Origin: Aquibaculum arenosum
Lineage (GTDB): Bacteria; Pseudomonadota; Alphaproteobacteria; Kiloniellales; DSM-21159
DNA length: 64,000 nt
Reading direction: 5' to 3'
NCBI RefSeq assembly: GCF_029222965.1
Contig: NZ_JARHUD010000001.1
Location: 124,001-188,000, forward strand
Each line of letters starts with the position of its first letter. The stretch's first letter is position 1. The notes beneath the pieces are model-generated. The model searched no databases and was not told the DNA's origin. It saw only the letters and a program-made list of their open reading frames with translations. Positions 1 through 9,050 of this stretch are shown piece by piece. The position numbers and the translations under genes are program-made.

Positions 1-243
1 GACGTGGTCTACGTGGAAGAGGAGGGCGTGGCCGTTGAAACACCGGTCGTGCTCGGCCGAAGAACCGCCTCCTGGGTGGAGTTGCGCGAGGGGGTGGAGC
101 CAGGCCAGCGCGTTATCATCGATGGCGCCGGGTTCCTGGCTGACGGCGTTGCGGTAGAGGCGCAGCCGGCGTCTGACGACCAGCTGCCTGATCCGAACGG
201 CAGCGGCGGCGAGCCTCCTGACGCAGCCGAGAGCGAAAGCTGA
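1..243 (+). CDS. RND efflux periplasmic adaptor, C-terminal fragment
   Basis: The reading frame is open from the first base of the window and stops at 241-243, so only the last 80 or so residues are present and the gene begins upstream. The fragment has the pattern of the membrane-proximal end of HlyD/MexA-type adaptors: a short beta-rich stretch, then GVEPGQRVIIDGAGFLADG, which resembles the usual L-x-x-G-x-x-V-(V/I)-x-x-G-x-x-x-L-x-(D/E)-G motif, then a low-complexity acidic tail. Adaptors bridge an inner-membrane pump to an outer-membrane channel. The RND pump gene begins four bases after the stop, which supports co-transcription and the assignment. Substrate unknown. Confidence 0.85.
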   Translation, partial: DVVYVEEEGVAVETPVVLGRRTASWVELREGVEPGQRVIIDGAGFLADGVAVEAQPASDDQLPDPNGSGGEPPDAAESES

Positions 244-247
244 TCCG

Positions 248-3200
248 GTGAATCTGCCCGAAGTCTCCGTCCGCCGTCACGTCCTGGCGGTGATGCTCAG
301 CGCCCTGATCGTGCTTTTCGGAGCGATTTCCATGCGGAGCATCGGCGTGGACCGCATGCCCGACGTGGACTTGCCGGTGATCAGCGTCAGCACGACCTAT
401 TCCGGTGCTGATGCGCAGATCGTCGACTCCTCGATCTCGGAGCCTATGGAGCGCGGCGTGAATGCTGTGCCGGGCATTCGCAATATCCGATCGATCTCGG
501 TGCCGGGCGCCTCCATCGTCACGATCACCTTCGAGTTGGGCAAGGACATCGACGTTGCCTTCAACGAGGTGCAGGCGCGCGTAAGCCGCCTGAGCACGCT
601 GCCGGAGGATGCAAACAATCCGGTCATCGAGAAGGTGAACTCGGCTTCGCAGCCGGTGGTCTGGCTGTCTCTGACCGGCGATTGGACGCTGCAGGATCTC
701 GATACCTATGCGCGCCAAGTCATCCGATCGCAGATCCGCAGCGTTTCCGGCGTGGGTGAGATCCAGTATGGCGGCGGTGAGATCCGCAACATCCGCGTCG
801 AGGTCGATCCGGAGAAGCTGGCCGCGCACGACGTCACGGTGACGGAGCTGATCTCCGCGCTGCGCGAAGAGCACGTCATGATGGCGGGTGGGTTTCTCAT
901 CGCCGGCCAGCGCGAGGAGCAGATCCAACTCGATCTGGAGTTCCACAACCCCGTCGCCCTGCTCGATCTGCTGATCGCCGAGCAGGAAGGGGCCTTGATC
1001 ACCCTTGGGGATGTCGCACGCGTCGTCGACGGGACGGCAGACCGACGTCGCCTGTCGCGCTTCAACGGCGAGCCGACCGTTGGCTTGGGCGTGGTCAAGA
1101 TTCCCGGGGCCAACACTGCTGCCATCGCAGCGGAGATCCGCGAGCGGGTCGAGACTCGTATCGCCCCGGCGCTGCCCCCCGGTCTCGAGCTTTCGATCGC
1201 CTATGATGAGTCCGTGTTCATCCAGGAGCAGGTGGAAGGTCTGTTCTTGACGATCTTCCTCGGGGTCGTGCTGACCGCGCTGATGATCTGGTTCTTCCTC
1301 AAGAACCTGCGCTCCACCCTCATCGTCTCGCTCTCCATCCCCATATCGCTGATGGCCTCGGTCGCGGTCATCTACTTCTTCGGCTACACGCTCAACTCCG
1401 TCACCATGCTGGCGATGCTGCTGCTCATCGGCATCGTGGTGGACGATGCGATCGTGGTGCTGGAAAACATCTACCGGCACCGCGAAAGCGAGGGACGGGG
1501 CGCCTGGGATGGCGCTATCGCCGGCAGTGACGAGGTCTTCATGGCCGTCATCGCCACCTCTCTGGCGCTGGTGTCGATCTTTGTCTCTGTGCTGTTTCTC
1601 GACGCCATCATCGGGCGCTTCTTCGAATCCTTCGCCGTGGTGGTCACCTTCGGCATTTTGGCCTCCTCCCTGGTCGCGCTAACCCTGGTGCCCATGCTCT
1701 GCTCCCGCTTCCTGCAGGTGCGCAAGGACCATGGCCGGGTCTACCGCGCTCTGGAGCGCATTCAGGCGGGGATGGAGAACAGCTACCGGCGTCTGCTCGC
1801 ACTCACCTTGAAGGCGCGTCTGCCCGTCCTGTTTTTGGTGGCGCTCGCTCTGGCGCTGGCTTTCTGGCCACTGCGCAACATCGATGCGGAGTTTACCCCG
1901 CGGGAAGACACCGGACAGTTTACGGTGAGCGTGCAGGCCCCCCTGGGCTCCAGCCTGGACTACACGGCCACGCGCTTGGAACGAGTGGAGGAATTGCTGC
2001 AGGCCGACGAGACGGTCGCCACCACCTTTTCGGCCCTGGGGCTGGGCCGGGACGGACAGGTCAGTTCAGGCGTTGTCTTCGTGACACTGGCGGATCGCGA
2101 TGAGCGGGATGCATCGCAGCAGGAGATCATGGAGCGTCTGCAGCCAAAGCTGGATCAGTTGGCCGGCGTGCGTGCCTTCGCGTCCGACATTCCCTTCCTG
2201 GGAGGCGAACGCGGCGAGCCGCTGCAGTTTGTGCTCACCGGCGATGATTTGGGCCGGGTCAACGAACTCTCGTCCGAGCTGCTTGCGCGGCTTGAGAACG
2301 ATGATGCCTTGAGTTCGGTCGATCTCGAGCTGGAACTCGACCTGCCTCAAGTCCGTCTGGTGATCGATCGCCACCGGGCGCGTAGTCTGGGTCTTTCGGC
2401 AGAGCAGATTGCCGAGACAACCAATGCGCTGATGGGCGGTGTCAACGTGGCACGCTACAACGACTGGCCGGGCGACGGCCAGCGCTACAATCTGCGCGTC
2501 AAGGCGATCGACGGCACCTTCGAGAGCCCGGAGGACATCAACAAGATTTATCTGCGCACCGGCAGTGGTGAACTGGTGCGTCTGGATACCGTTGCGCACT
2601 TCGAGCGGCGAACCGGTCCGGCCGTGATCGCGCGCTATGGCATGACCTATGCCGCGGAGTTCTTCGCAACACCGGCCATCGGACTTGGCGAAGCCATCGA
2701 GAGGGTCGAGGCCCACGCCGCCGACCTGCTGCCGCTGGGATACAATCTGGAACTGGTGGGCGAGGCGGAGGAACTGCGCCAGACCGCCGATGCCATGCTC
2801 TTCGTGCTGCTGCTGGCGGTGGCGCTGGTCTACATGGTCCTGGCCAGCCAGTTCAATTCCCTGATCCAGCCCTTCTTCATCATGGCGGCCCAGCCCGTGG
2901 CGCTGGTCGGCGGGATAGTGGGCATCTGGATCGGCGGTTACAGCCTCAACATTTACTCCATGATCGGCCTGCTGCTTCTGATGGGGCTGGTGACGAAGAA
3001 CGGCATTCTGTTGGTCGACCTGACCAATCAGTATCGCGAAAAGCGCGATATGGGAGTCGACGAGGCGTTGCTGGCCGCCTGTCCGCTGCGCTTCCGGCCG
3101 GTGATCATGACCTCCATGACGCTGGTGCTGGCCATGGTGCCGGCCGTGTTGGGGCTGGGTGCCGGTGCCGATACCACGGCGCCCATGGCAGCGGCGATCA

Positions 3201-3316
3201 TCGGCGGCATGATCACCTCCATGATCCTGACCCTGGTGGTGATACCGGCGCTCTATTCGCTGGTTGAGCGGCCCCGGGCCCGCCGCAGGGCGCGTGCCCG
3301 TGAGGCCGAGGCCTGA
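248..3316 (+). CDS. RND family efflux pump, inner-membrane permease
   Basis: Proton-driven multidrug or solvent exporter of the AcrB/MexB superfamily, 1022 residues, the normal length for the family. A GTG start at 248 gives an N-terminus (MNLPEVSVRR) with the first membrane helix at about residues 12-32. The proton-relay aspartates lie in GIVVDDAIVVLENI (D399, D400) and the matching lysine in GLVTKNGILLVDL (K917). Two large periplasmic loops and two six-helix blocks are evident. It follows the adaptor fragment by four bases. It is only distantly similar to the second RND pump at 54191-57379, so this is not a recent duplication. Substrate cannot be read from the sequence. Confidence 0.93.
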   Translation: MNLPEVSVRRHVLAVMLSALIVLFGAISMRSIGVDRMPDVDLPVISVSTTYSGADAQIVDSSISEPMERGVNAVPGIRNIRSISVPGASIVTITFELGKDIDVAFNEVQARVSRLSTLPEDANNPVIEKVNSASQPVVWLSLTGDWTLQDLDTYARQVIRSQIRSVSGVGEIQYGGGEIRNIRVEVDPEKLAAHDVTVTELISALREEHVMMAGGFLIAGQREEQIQLDLEFHNPVALLDLLIAEQEGALITLGDVARVVDGTADRRRLSRFNGEPTVGLGVVKIPGANTAAIAAEIRERVETRIAPALPPGLELSIAYDESVFIQEQVEGLFLTIFLGVVLTALMIWFFLKNLRSTLIVSLSIPISLMASVAVIYFFGYTLNSVTMLAMLLLIGIVVDDAIVVLENIYRHRESEGRGAWDGAIAGSDEVFMAVIATSLALVSIFVSVLFLDAIIGRFFESFAVVVTFGILASSLVALTLVPMLCSRFLQVRKDHGRVYRALERIQAGMENSYRRLLALTLKARLPVLFLVALALALAFWPLRNIDAEFTPREDTGQFTVSVQAPLGSSLDYTATRLERVEELLQADETVATTFSALGLGRDGQVSSGVVFVTLADRDERDASQQEIMERLQPKLDQLAGVRAFASDIPFLGGERGEPLQFVLTGDDLGRVNELSSELLARLENDDALSSVDLELELDLPQVRLVIDRHRARSLGLSAEQIAETTNALMGGVNVARYNDWPGDGQRYNLRVKAIDGTFESPEDINKIYLRTGSGELVRLDTVAHFERRTGPAVIARYGMTYAAEFFATPAIGLGEAIERVEAHAADLLPLGYNLELVGEAEELRQTADAMLFVLLLAVALVYMVLASQFNSLIQPFFIMAAQPVALVGGIVGIWIGGYSLNIYSMIGLLLLMGLVTKNGILLVDLTNQYREKRDMGVDEALLAACPLRFRPVIMTSMTLVLAMVPAVLGLGAGADTTAPMAAAIIGGMITSMILTLVVIPALYSLVERPRARRRARAREAEA

Positions 3317-3323
3317 TGCCAGC

Positions 3324-4040
3324 CTAAAGTGCTCTCTTCCAATCGAAGGCCGTGGGCAGCCAGCGGCGCAGGTCTACGCTTTCGAGGGTGACACTGCAGT
3401 CGTAGCAAAGCACCTCGACACCGGCGCGCGCGGCAAGTTCAAGCGCTTCCGCGTAGGCCGGGTCGAGGTCGCCCGCCACGGTGAAGGCCTCGCAGTCCTC
3501 GCGCTGCACGATAAAGAGCAGCACCGCGCGGGCGCCTGCGCCAACCATGTCGACGAGTTCTTTCAGATGCCGGGTGCCGCGGGCGGTCACGCTGTCCGGA
3601 AAGGCGGCCATGCCGTCGCGCCGCAGGTGGACGTTCTTGATTTCCACATAGCAGGCGGGCCGCTCGGGCCCCTGCAGCAAGAGGTCGATACGGCTGCCCT
3701 GGCCGTAACGCACCTCGCGGCGAATCAGGTCATAGCCGGACAGTTCCGGCAGGGCGCCGGCGGCAAGAGCTTCCGGCACGATGCGGTTGGGATTGCTGGT
3801 GTTGACCGGGACGAGCACTCCGTCGGCGCGCACCATCTCCCAGGACCAGGCGAGCTTGCGCTTGGGGTCACTGTTCCCGGCCAGCCAGACCTCGGCCCCC
3901 TCGGCTAGCAGGCCCAGCATGGAGCCGGGGTTGGCGCAGTGGGCGGTGACCTCCCGGCCGTCATCCAGGCGCACATCGGCCAGAAAGCGCTTGTAGCGGC
4001 GCAGCAGTCGGCCGCGGTGGAGGGGGCTGGGCAAATCCAT
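3324..4040 (-). CDS. sfsA: SfsA family nucleic-acid-binding nuclease
   Basis: 238 residues, typical SfsA length. The family was named for sugar fermentation stimulation and later described as a DNA/RNA nuclease with a PD-(D/E)XK-like fold. Visible hallmarks are AHCANPGSMLGL near residue 35, SRIDLLLQG, YVEIKNVHL (the E-x-K catalytic strand) and FPDSVTARGTRHLKEL. The frame is open to 4184, but the ATG at 4038-4040 gives the standard N-terminus and avoids overlap with the divergent gene that starts at 4154. The 3' end faces the RND pump gene, eight bases away. No regulatory site was recognised in the short divergent spacer. Confidence 0.93.
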   Translation of the reverse strand: MDLPSPLHRGRLLRRYKRFLADVRLDDGREVTAHCANPGSMLGLLAEGAEVWLAGNSDPKRKLAWSWEMVRADGVLVPVNTSNPNRIVPEALAAGALPELSGYDLIRREVRYGQGSRIDLLLQGPERPACYVEIKNVHLRRDGMAAFPDSVTARGTRHLKELVDMVGAGARAVLLFIVQREDCEAFTVAGDLDPAYAEALELAARAGVEVLCYDCSVTLESVDLRRWLPTAFDWKRAL

Positions 4041-4153
4041 TGTCTCGCCTGATCTGGAAGGAGGGGCGCAAGGGGCAGGGTGATTGCGATGAGTGACACG
4101 CACACCCCTTTCACGTAAACCTGGAAGAGAAGCATTCGCAACTTTGGACAGCC

Positions 4154-5050
4154 ATGGACGCGTCCGTCGCCGTCTCCGACACACAGCCCTTCATTGCGGG
4201 ACACGAGGTTCTGCAGCCGGCCCGGCAGACCCTGCCGCTGGTGCTGTCTTCGCCGCACAGCGGGTCCCGCTACCCGTCGGAGTTCCTCGCAGCCTCCAGG
4301 CTCGACCCGCTTATGCTGCGCCGGTCGGAAGACAGCTTCGTGGATGAGATCTTCGCTTGCGCGCCGCAGCTGGGCGCGCCGCTCCTACGTGCGCACTTCC
4401 CGCGGGCCTTCGTCGATCCCAACCGCGAACCCTATGAACTCGATCCGGCGATGTTCGATGCGCCCTTGCCGGACTTCGCCAACACCCGCTCGCCCAGGGT
4501 GGCGGCGGGGCTGGGCACCATCGCGCGCGTTGTCGCCAATGGGGCGGAGATCTATCGCGGTAAGCTGGCGCTCTCCGAAGCGCTGGAGCGTATCCGGCTC
4601 TACTACTACCCCTATCATCGAAACCTGACCGAGCTGATCGACGCAACGCGCCGTCGCTTCGGCTACTGCATTTTGCTGGATTGCCACTCCATGCCCTCGA
4701 CCACAGGCAGCCGTGACTCGGGTGGTATGCAGCAAGCGGCGGATTTTGTGCTGGGCGACTGCTATGGCACGGCCTGTGCGCCGACGCTGACCGAGGCGGC
4801 GCTGGAGAACCTGCGCGGCGCTGGCTATCGGGTACGCCGCAATAAGCCCTATTCCGGCGGTTTCGTGACCCGCCACTACGGCCGGCCCAACGAAGGCGTG
4901 CATGCGCTGCAGATTGAGATTAATCGCGCCCTCTACATGGACGAGGCTGCCATTCGCCGCCGCCCAGGGCTCCGCCGTCTCGCCGGTCTGATGCCGGGAC
5001 TGCTGGAGGCCCTGGCGACCGTGGATTCCAAGGATCTGATTGCACAATGA
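4154..5050 (+). CDS. N-formylglutamate amidohydrolase family protein
   Basis: 298 residues. Family members hydrolyse N-formyl-L-glutamate to glutamate and formate, as in the last step of one histidine degradation route, or act on related N-acyl amino acids. Recognisable motifs are LVLSSPHSGSRYP near the N-terminus, FVDPNREPYELD, YYYPYHRNL, the metal-site stretch ILLDCHSMPS, and GGFVTRHYGRP followed by LQIEINRALYMDE. The stop overlaps the start of the acetyltransferase by four bases (ATGA at 5047-5050), so the two are translationally coupled. No hut genes are visible nearby, so a strict role in histidine breakdown is not established. Confidence 0.88.
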   Translation: MDASVAVSDTQPFIAGHEVLQPARQTLPLVLSSPHSGSRYPSEFLAASRLDPLMLRRSEDSFVDEIFACAPQLGAPLLRAHFPRAFVDPNREPYELDPAMFDAPLPDFANTRSPRVAAGLGTIARVVANGAEIYRGKLALSEALERIRLYYYPYHRNLTELIDATRRRFGYCILLDCHSMPSTTGSRDSGGMQQAADFVLGDCYGTACAPTLTEAALENLRGAGYRVRRNKPYSGGFVTRHYGRPNEGVHALQIEINRALYMDEAAIRRRPGLRRLAGLMPGLLEALATVDSKDLIAQ

Positions 5051-5598
5051 CCAGTGAATCTCCGGCACTGCCCGGTGTAGAGATTGGCAGTCCGCTGGAG
5101 GCCGACCTCGAACCCATGCGCCTTATCTACGCGCGTGAGGTCGAGCAGGGGACGGCCTCCTTCGAACTGGCGCCGCCGGATGGAGCGGATTTTGCCCGGC
5201 GCTGTCGCACGGTGCTCGACGCGGGCTTGCCCTGGCTTGTCGCCAAGCGGGACGAACAGGTGCTGGGCTATGCCTATGCCGGCGTCTATCGGCCGCGCCC
5301 GGCCTATCGTTTCACGGTCGAGGATTCGGTCTATGTGCATCCGGCGGCCCGCGGCCAGGGTCTTGGCCGGGCGCTGCTGGCCGCCGTGGTCGACGAAGCC
5401 ACCCGGGCCGGGCGGCGCCAGATGGTGGCGGTGGTGGGCGACAGTGCCAACACCGGCTCCATTGCCCTGCACGAGGCCCTGGGGTTTCGCCGGGTCGGTA
5501 CCTTCGAGAACGTCGGTTTCAAGTTCGGACGTTGGCTCGATACAGTGCTGTTGCAACGGCCGCTGGGCGAGGGGGCCAGCCGACCGCCCCAAGATTGA
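5047..5598 (+). CDS. GNAT N-acetyltransferase, phosphinothricin acetyltransferase-like
   Basis: 183 residues with one GNAT fold. The acetyl-CoA loop is visible as VYVHPAARGQGLGRALL (Q/R-x-x-G-x-G/A pattern), followed by NTGSIALHEALGFRRVGTF, which is diagnostic of the Pat/Bar/YncA branch that acetylates amino-group antimetabolites such as phosphinothricin or methionine sulfoximine. ATGA overlap with the N-formylglutamate amidohydrolase gene suggests coordinated production, and both proteins act on N-substituted glutamate-like compounds, which may explain the pairing (inference). The MgtC-like gene begins 38 bases downstream. Confidence 0.88.
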   Translation: MTSESPALPGVEIGSPLEADLEPMRLIYAREVEQGTASFELAPPDGADFARRCRTVLDAGLPWLVAKRDEQVLGYAYAGVYRPRPAYRFTVEDSVYVHPAARGQGLGRALLAAVVDEATRAGRRQMVAVVGDSANTGSIALHEALGFRRVGTFENVGFKFGRWLDTVLLQRPLGEGASRPPQD

Positions 5599-5636
5599 AT
5601 CCGGGCTGCCTCCGGCCCGACATCGGGAGAGTTGGC

Positions 5637-6134
5637 ATGGAATCCTCGCTGCTCGACGTGACCTCTTGGCCCTATCTGCCGCTGGACACCATCGCAATCC
5701 GCCTGTTGCTTGCCGCGATGATGGGCGCCGTGATTGGCTTCGAGCGGGAGTGGCGCCGTCGTCCGGCCGGTTTGCGCACGCATATCCTCGTGTCCTTGGC
5801 CAGCGCGCTCTTCTCGATCCTCACGCTGGAGATCACCCACGCGGACATCATTCAGGGCGACAACATTCGCGTCGACCCCATCCGCATGATCGAGGCCGTG
5901 ACCGCCGGGGTGGCCTTCCTCGCGGCCGGCGCGATCATCCAGTCTCGCGGCAGCGTGAAGGGTCTGACCACGGGGGCGGGGCTCTGGCTGGCTGGCGCCG
6001 TCGGGGTTGCCTGTGGCCTCGGCCTTTGGTCCGTCGGGGCGATTGCCATGGCGACCGGCCTGATCGTCATGGTGCTGTTGGGGCGCCTCGAACAGCGCTT
6101 TACCAAGGGGCGGGAAGACCCGGAGGACCAGTAG
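5637..6134 (+). CDS. MgtC/SapB family inner-membrane protein
   Basis: 165 residues with four to five hydrophobic helices. The N-terminal half carries the MgtC/SapB signature: LLLAAMMGAVIGFEREWRRRP, GLRTHILVSLASALFSI, then AGVAFLAAGAIIQ and VKGLTTGAGLWLAGAVGVA. The acidic and arginine residues of the GxERE pattern are present. The family is tied to growth in low magnesium and to virulence in some pathogens; here the longer cytosolic ACT-like tail of true MgtC is missing, so it is the short SapB-like form. The frame is open to 5532, but the ATG at 5637 after GGGAGAG gives the conserved N-terminus. Confidence 0.88.
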   Translation: MESSLLDVTSWPYLPLDTIAIRLLLAAMMGAVIGFEREWRRRPAGLRTHILVSLASALFSILTLEITHADIIQGDNIRVDPIRMIEAVTAGVAFLAAGAIIQSRGSVKGLTTGAGLWLAGAVGVACGLGLWSVGAIAMATGLIVMVLLGRLEQRFTKGREDPEDQ

Positions 6135-6214
6135 CGGGGACCTGGGGCTGCATTAACCTGAACCCGTCTGATGCTGATGCTGCCTCGCTCCCCTGGCGCG
6201 ATGGAGGGACATAC

Positions 6215-6541
6215 ATGGCTGAGTTGAGCGATGCCGCAATCGATGCTGCGCTGGAGCGAGGCCGAATTGCGCGAGCCAATGAGCCGCGCGCTGCCGCTGC
6301 ACGCTATGGCAGTGCAGCGGATCGAGTGATCGTCGATTTGGAGAATGGCTGCACCTTTGCCTTCCCGCCGCATCTGGCGCAGGGCCTTGAAGCGGCTTCC
6401 CAGGACCAGCTCGCTGCTGTGGAAATTTTTGGGCAGGGCTACGGTTTGCACTGGGAAGCGCTGGACGTCGACCTTTCCTTGCCGGACCTGATGGCGGGTC
6501 TCTTCGGAACGAAAGCATGGATGGCGCGTCGTGCCGGGTAA
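6215..6541 (+). CDS. DUF2442 domain protein
   Basis: 108 residues with the DUF2442 pattern: a strand ending in DRVIVDLENGCTFAFPPHL, then LAAVEIFGQGYGLHWEALDVDLSLPDLMAGLFG. DUF2442 proteins are small and often sit beside DUF4160 proteins in what look like toxin-antitoxin-like pairs. No DUF4160 partner is visible here. The ATG at 6215 follows a GGAGGGA ribosome-binding site. The frame stays open far upstream only because it runs through other genes in a wrong frame. Function unknown. Confidence 0.75.
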   Translation: MAELSDAAIDAALERGRIARANEPRAAAARYGSAADRVIVDLENGCTFAFPPHLAQGLEAASQDQLAAVEIFGQGYGLHWEALDVDLSLPDLMAGLFGTKAWMARRAG

Positions 6542-6656
6542 GCCACGTCTGCTGCCAAAGCAGCCGCATCGCGTGCCAATGGATCCAAAGGGGGGCGGCC
6601 TCGCAAGGCGGCACATCAGTAGGGCGCCAGTCGCCGGTGTGGCCTCTGGGATGGCC

Positions 6657-6748
6657 AAAAAAAAGGCCGTGCGCGAGGCACGGCCCAAGTCTAGGGAGGA
6701 AACGCCCTTAGAGACGTGCGGCAGAAGCAACCTGAGTCGTTCATGCCG
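6657..6748 (-). ncRNA. Candidate alpha-r8 (mmgR/suhB-type) small RNA
   Basis: On the minus strand the sequence has the ten-base core UUUCCUCCCU (6693-6702), the invariant unpaired core I recall for the alphaproteobacterial alpha-r8 family (S. meliloti mmgR, Rfam suhB). It is preceded by GGGCG and followed by AGAC. A perfect 8-bp terminator stem (6665-6672 paired with 6678-6685, five-base loop) and a run of eight U (6657-6664) come next. An upstream TATACT (6755-6760) would place the 5' end near 6748, giving about 90 nt. The C-rich core can pair with Shine-Dalgarno sequences. In S. meliloti mmgR limits polyhydroxybutyrate accumulation; the role here is not known. The family match is from memory and needs a covariance search. 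Confidence 0.75.
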
Positions 6749-6790
6749 CAATGCAGTATATGTCTCATGAGACGCTGCAATGCAACAAAA
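6735..6790 (-). promoter_or_regulatory. Promoter region of the small RNA with a palindrome
   Basis: Reading the minus strand, TTGCAT (near 6780-6785) and TATACT (6755-6760) resemble -35 and -10 boxes, spaced about 19 bases, slightly long. Between them lies a perfect 12-bp palindrome, GTCTCATGAGAC (6762-6773), flanked by direct copies of GCAATGCA. The position between the promoter boxes fits a repressor operator, but no regulator can be named from it. Confidence 0.4.
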
Positions 6791-6979
6791 AAATTTACCG
6801 TTTGTATGCGATCCTATGAAAATCGTGGCAAACGCAGGCGGTTAGCCATAACTGCCGCCCATGTTGCAAAGCAGCATAAGCTGTGCTGCGTCGCTGAACC
6901 TCTTCTTGCGCAAGAACGTGGCAAGAGTTAGGCCGATCAAACTTGCGCCCGGTCGGTCGCCGAAAGCCGCCGGCCGGGG
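6786..6979. other. Non-coding stretch downstream of the ankyrin gene
   Basis: About 190 bases between the ankyrin stop and the small RNA promoter. An A-run at 6785-6791 borders the RNA promoter. Small open frames are present on both strands, but none has a good ribosome-binding site or a recognisable product, and I do not call a gene here. Confidence 0.4.
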
Positions 6980-7366
6980 TCACCCCTGGGCGGCCTGAAT
7001 GACGGCCTTGATGTCGGCAGCGCTGGCGGACCAGTCGGCCCAGGCCGCGGCGCGGTAGCCCCAACGATTCTCCCGTTCCGGATCCACACCTTCGGCCAGA
7101 AGCAGTTCCACCACCGGCAGATGGCCATTGGCGGCAGCCAGCATGAGGGGGGTGTTGCCAACGTCGCTGGTGCAATCCGCCGTGGCGCCGCGCGCAAGCA
7201 GCAGGCGCAGCAACTCGGCGTGCCCGCCCGCAGCGGCGCGGTGGGTGAGGCTCACGCCGAAGCGGTCCTCCGCCTGCGCACTGGCTCCCGCTTCCAGGGC
7301 CTTTGTCACGCCAGCCAGATCGCCCCGGTCCACCAGGGCGAAAAGAGTCTTGTTGTCGACGGTCAT
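6980..7366 (-). CDS. Small ankyrin-repeat protein
   Basis: 128 residues with about three ankyrin repeats. The consensus is visible as GVSLTHRAAAGGHAELLRLLLARGA and GNTPLMLAAANGHLPVVELLLAEG, preceded by a weaker repeat (LFALVDRGDLAGVTKALEAGA). Ankyrin repeats bind other proteins; no catalytic domain, signal peptide or membrane helix is present, so it is probably cytosolic. The frame extends to 7444, but the ATG at 7364-7366 follows a strong GGGAGGGG site and is preferred. It is divergent from leuC, and the small RNA candidate lies downstream on the same strand. Partner unknown. Confidence 0.8.
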   Translation of the reverse strand: MTVDNKTLFALVDRGDLAGVTKALEAGASAQAEDRFGVSLTHRAAAGGHAELLRLLLARGATADCTSDVGNTPLMLAAANGHLPVVELLLAEGVDPERENRWGYRAAAWADWSASAADIKAVIQAAQG

Positions 7367-7617
7367 ATCGATCCCCTCCCACATTTCGCCGATCTTCTTC
7401 AAGCATCTGTCGGCGTCAAGAACGCATCCCTTACGCAAATGCATAGCGCCCTTGCGTCATGCGACGCAATGAAGTTTCCGAGAATTGCGATGCCGGGGGG
7501 CAGGCGCTATTCTCCGGTTCCGTAGAACAGGCGCTGCGACGAGGGCGAATGCGTGCGCCGGCGCAGCTTTGCTGTGCTCAGTCCAATTCCTTGAGCCCCT
7601 TCGGGAGAGAGAGAGTC

Positions 7618-9027
7618 ATGGCCGCACCGCGGACACTGTTCGATAAGATCTGGGATGCCCACGTGGTTGATCGACAGGAGGACGGCACCTGCCTTCTCTA
7701 CATCGATCGTCACCTCGTGCATGAGGTGACCTCGCCCCAGGCATTCGAAGGTCTCCGCTTGGCTGGCCGCAAGGTCCGCCGCCCGGACGCCACGCTGGCG
7801 GTGCCCGACCACAACGTGCCCACCAGCAATCGGGCCCAGGGCATCGCGGACGAGGAAAGCCGGATTCAGGTCGACACCTTGACCAAGAACTGCGCCGATT
7901 TCGACGTGCCCTTCATCCCCATGAATGACGTGCGCCAGGGCATCGTGCATATCATTGGGCCGGAGCAGGGCCTGACCCAGCCGGGGATGACCATCGTCTG
8001 TGGCGACAGCCATACCTCGACCCACGGTGCATTCGGGGCCTTGGCCTTCGGTATCGGCACCAGCGAGGTGGAGCACGTTCTGGCCACCCAGACGCTGTAC
8101 CAGCGCCCGGCCAAGAACATGCGCGTCAGCGTGGACGGGCCACTGCCGGTCGGCATCACTTCCAAGGACCTGATCCTGGCGATCATCGGCCGTCTGGGAA
8201 CCGCAGGGGGCACGGGGCACGTCATCGAGTACGCCGGTGAGGCGATTCGCAGCCTTTCCATGGAAGGGCGCATGACGGTGTGCAACATGTCCATCGAGGC
8301 GGGCGCGCGTGCCGGCCTGATTGCGCCGGATGACACCACCTTCGAGTATCTCAAGGGGCGGGTGTTTTCACCCAAGGGCGCGGCCTGGGAACAGGCCGTG
8401 GAGCTGTGGCGCAGCCTGCCGTCCGACGAGGGCGCGCACTACGACAAGGAAGTGCACCTTTCCGCCTCGGAGATCGAGCCCCTGGTCACCTGGGGCACCT
8501 CCCCGGAAGACGTGCTGCCGATCACCGGCAGCATTCCCGGGCCCGAAGCGGGTCGCGACGCCAACAAGGCCAAGGCGATCGAACGTTCCCTGGAGTACAT
8601 GGGGCTGAAGGCCGGGCAGAAGCTGACCGACGTGGCCATCGACAAGGTCTTCATCGGCTCCTGCACCAACGGCCGCATCGAGGACCTGCGTGAAGTGGCG
8701 CAGGTGGTCGAGGGCCGTAGGGTCGCCGAAAGCGTCTATGCCATGATCGTTCCGGGCTCCGGCCTGGTGAAGGAACAGGCGGAAGCCGAGGGGCTGGATC
8801 GCATTTTTACGGAAGCCGGCTTCGATTGGCGTGAGCCGGGCTGTTCCATGTGCCTGGCGATGAACGCGGACAAGCTGGAGCCGGGCGAGCGCTGCGCCTC
8901 CACCTCCAACCGCAACTTCGAGGGCCGCCAGGGCCCCGGTGGCCGGACCCACCTGATGAGCCCCGCCATGGCCGCCGCCGCGGCCATCTACGGTCACCTG
9001 GCCGACGTGCGCGAACTGGCCTGCTGA
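7618..9027 (+). CDS. leuC: 3-isopropylmalate dehydratase, large subunit
   Basis: 469 residues, the standard bacterial LeuC length. It forms a heterodimer with LeuD and isomerises 2-isopropylmalate to 3-isopropylmalate in leucine synthesis, using a [4Fe-4S] cluster. Visible features are the opening [27 protein letters not shown], the first cluster cysteine in [14 protein letters not shown] and the paired cysteines in [11 protein letters not shown], followed by [19 protein letters not shown]. The ATG at 7618 follows GGGAGAGAGAG and is chosen over the in-frame upstream ATG at 7459. leuD follows 23 bases later. No T-box, attenuator or leader peptide was recognised upstream. Confidence 0.97.
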   Translation: MAAPRTLFDKIWDAHVVDRQEDGTCLLYIDRHLVHEVTSPQAFEGLRLAGRKVRRPDATLAVPDHNVPTSNRAQGIADEESRIQVDTLTKNCADFDVPFIPMNDVRQGIVHIIGPEQGLTQPGMTIVCGDSHTSTHGAFGALAFGIGTSEVEHVLATQTLYQRPAKNMRVSVDGPLPVGITSKDLILAIIGRLGTAGGTGHVIEYAGEAIRSLSMEGRMTVCNMSIEAGARAGLIAPDDTTFEYLKGRVFSPKGAAWEQAVELWRSLPSDEGAHYDKEVHLSASEIEPLVTWGTSPEDVLPITGSIPGPEAGRDANKAKAIERSLEYMGLKAGQKLTDVAIDKVFIGSCTNGRIEDLREVAQVVEGRRVAESVYAMIVPGSGLVKEQAEAEGLDRIFTEAGFDWREPGCSMCLAMNADKLEPGERCASTSNRNFEGRQGPGGRTHLMSPAMAAAAAIYGHLADVRELAC

Positions 9028-9050
9028 GACGGCGATAAAGGACGAGAAAA

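Noticed and set aside
116-1480. Long open frame on the minus strand opposite the first RND pump (454 codons)
   Set aside because: It is a shadow of the GC-rich pump gene: no ribosome-binding site, no recognisable domain, and a composition rich in Arg, Asp, His and Gln typical of antisense frames.
6716-6931. Open frame of 71 codons on the plus strand
   Set aside because: It overlaps the small RNA and its promoter on the other strand, has no ribosome-binding site and resembles no protein.
7445-7617. Possible leader peptide or attenuator before leuC
   Set aside because: No run of leucine codons and no terminator hairpin is visible in this stretch.
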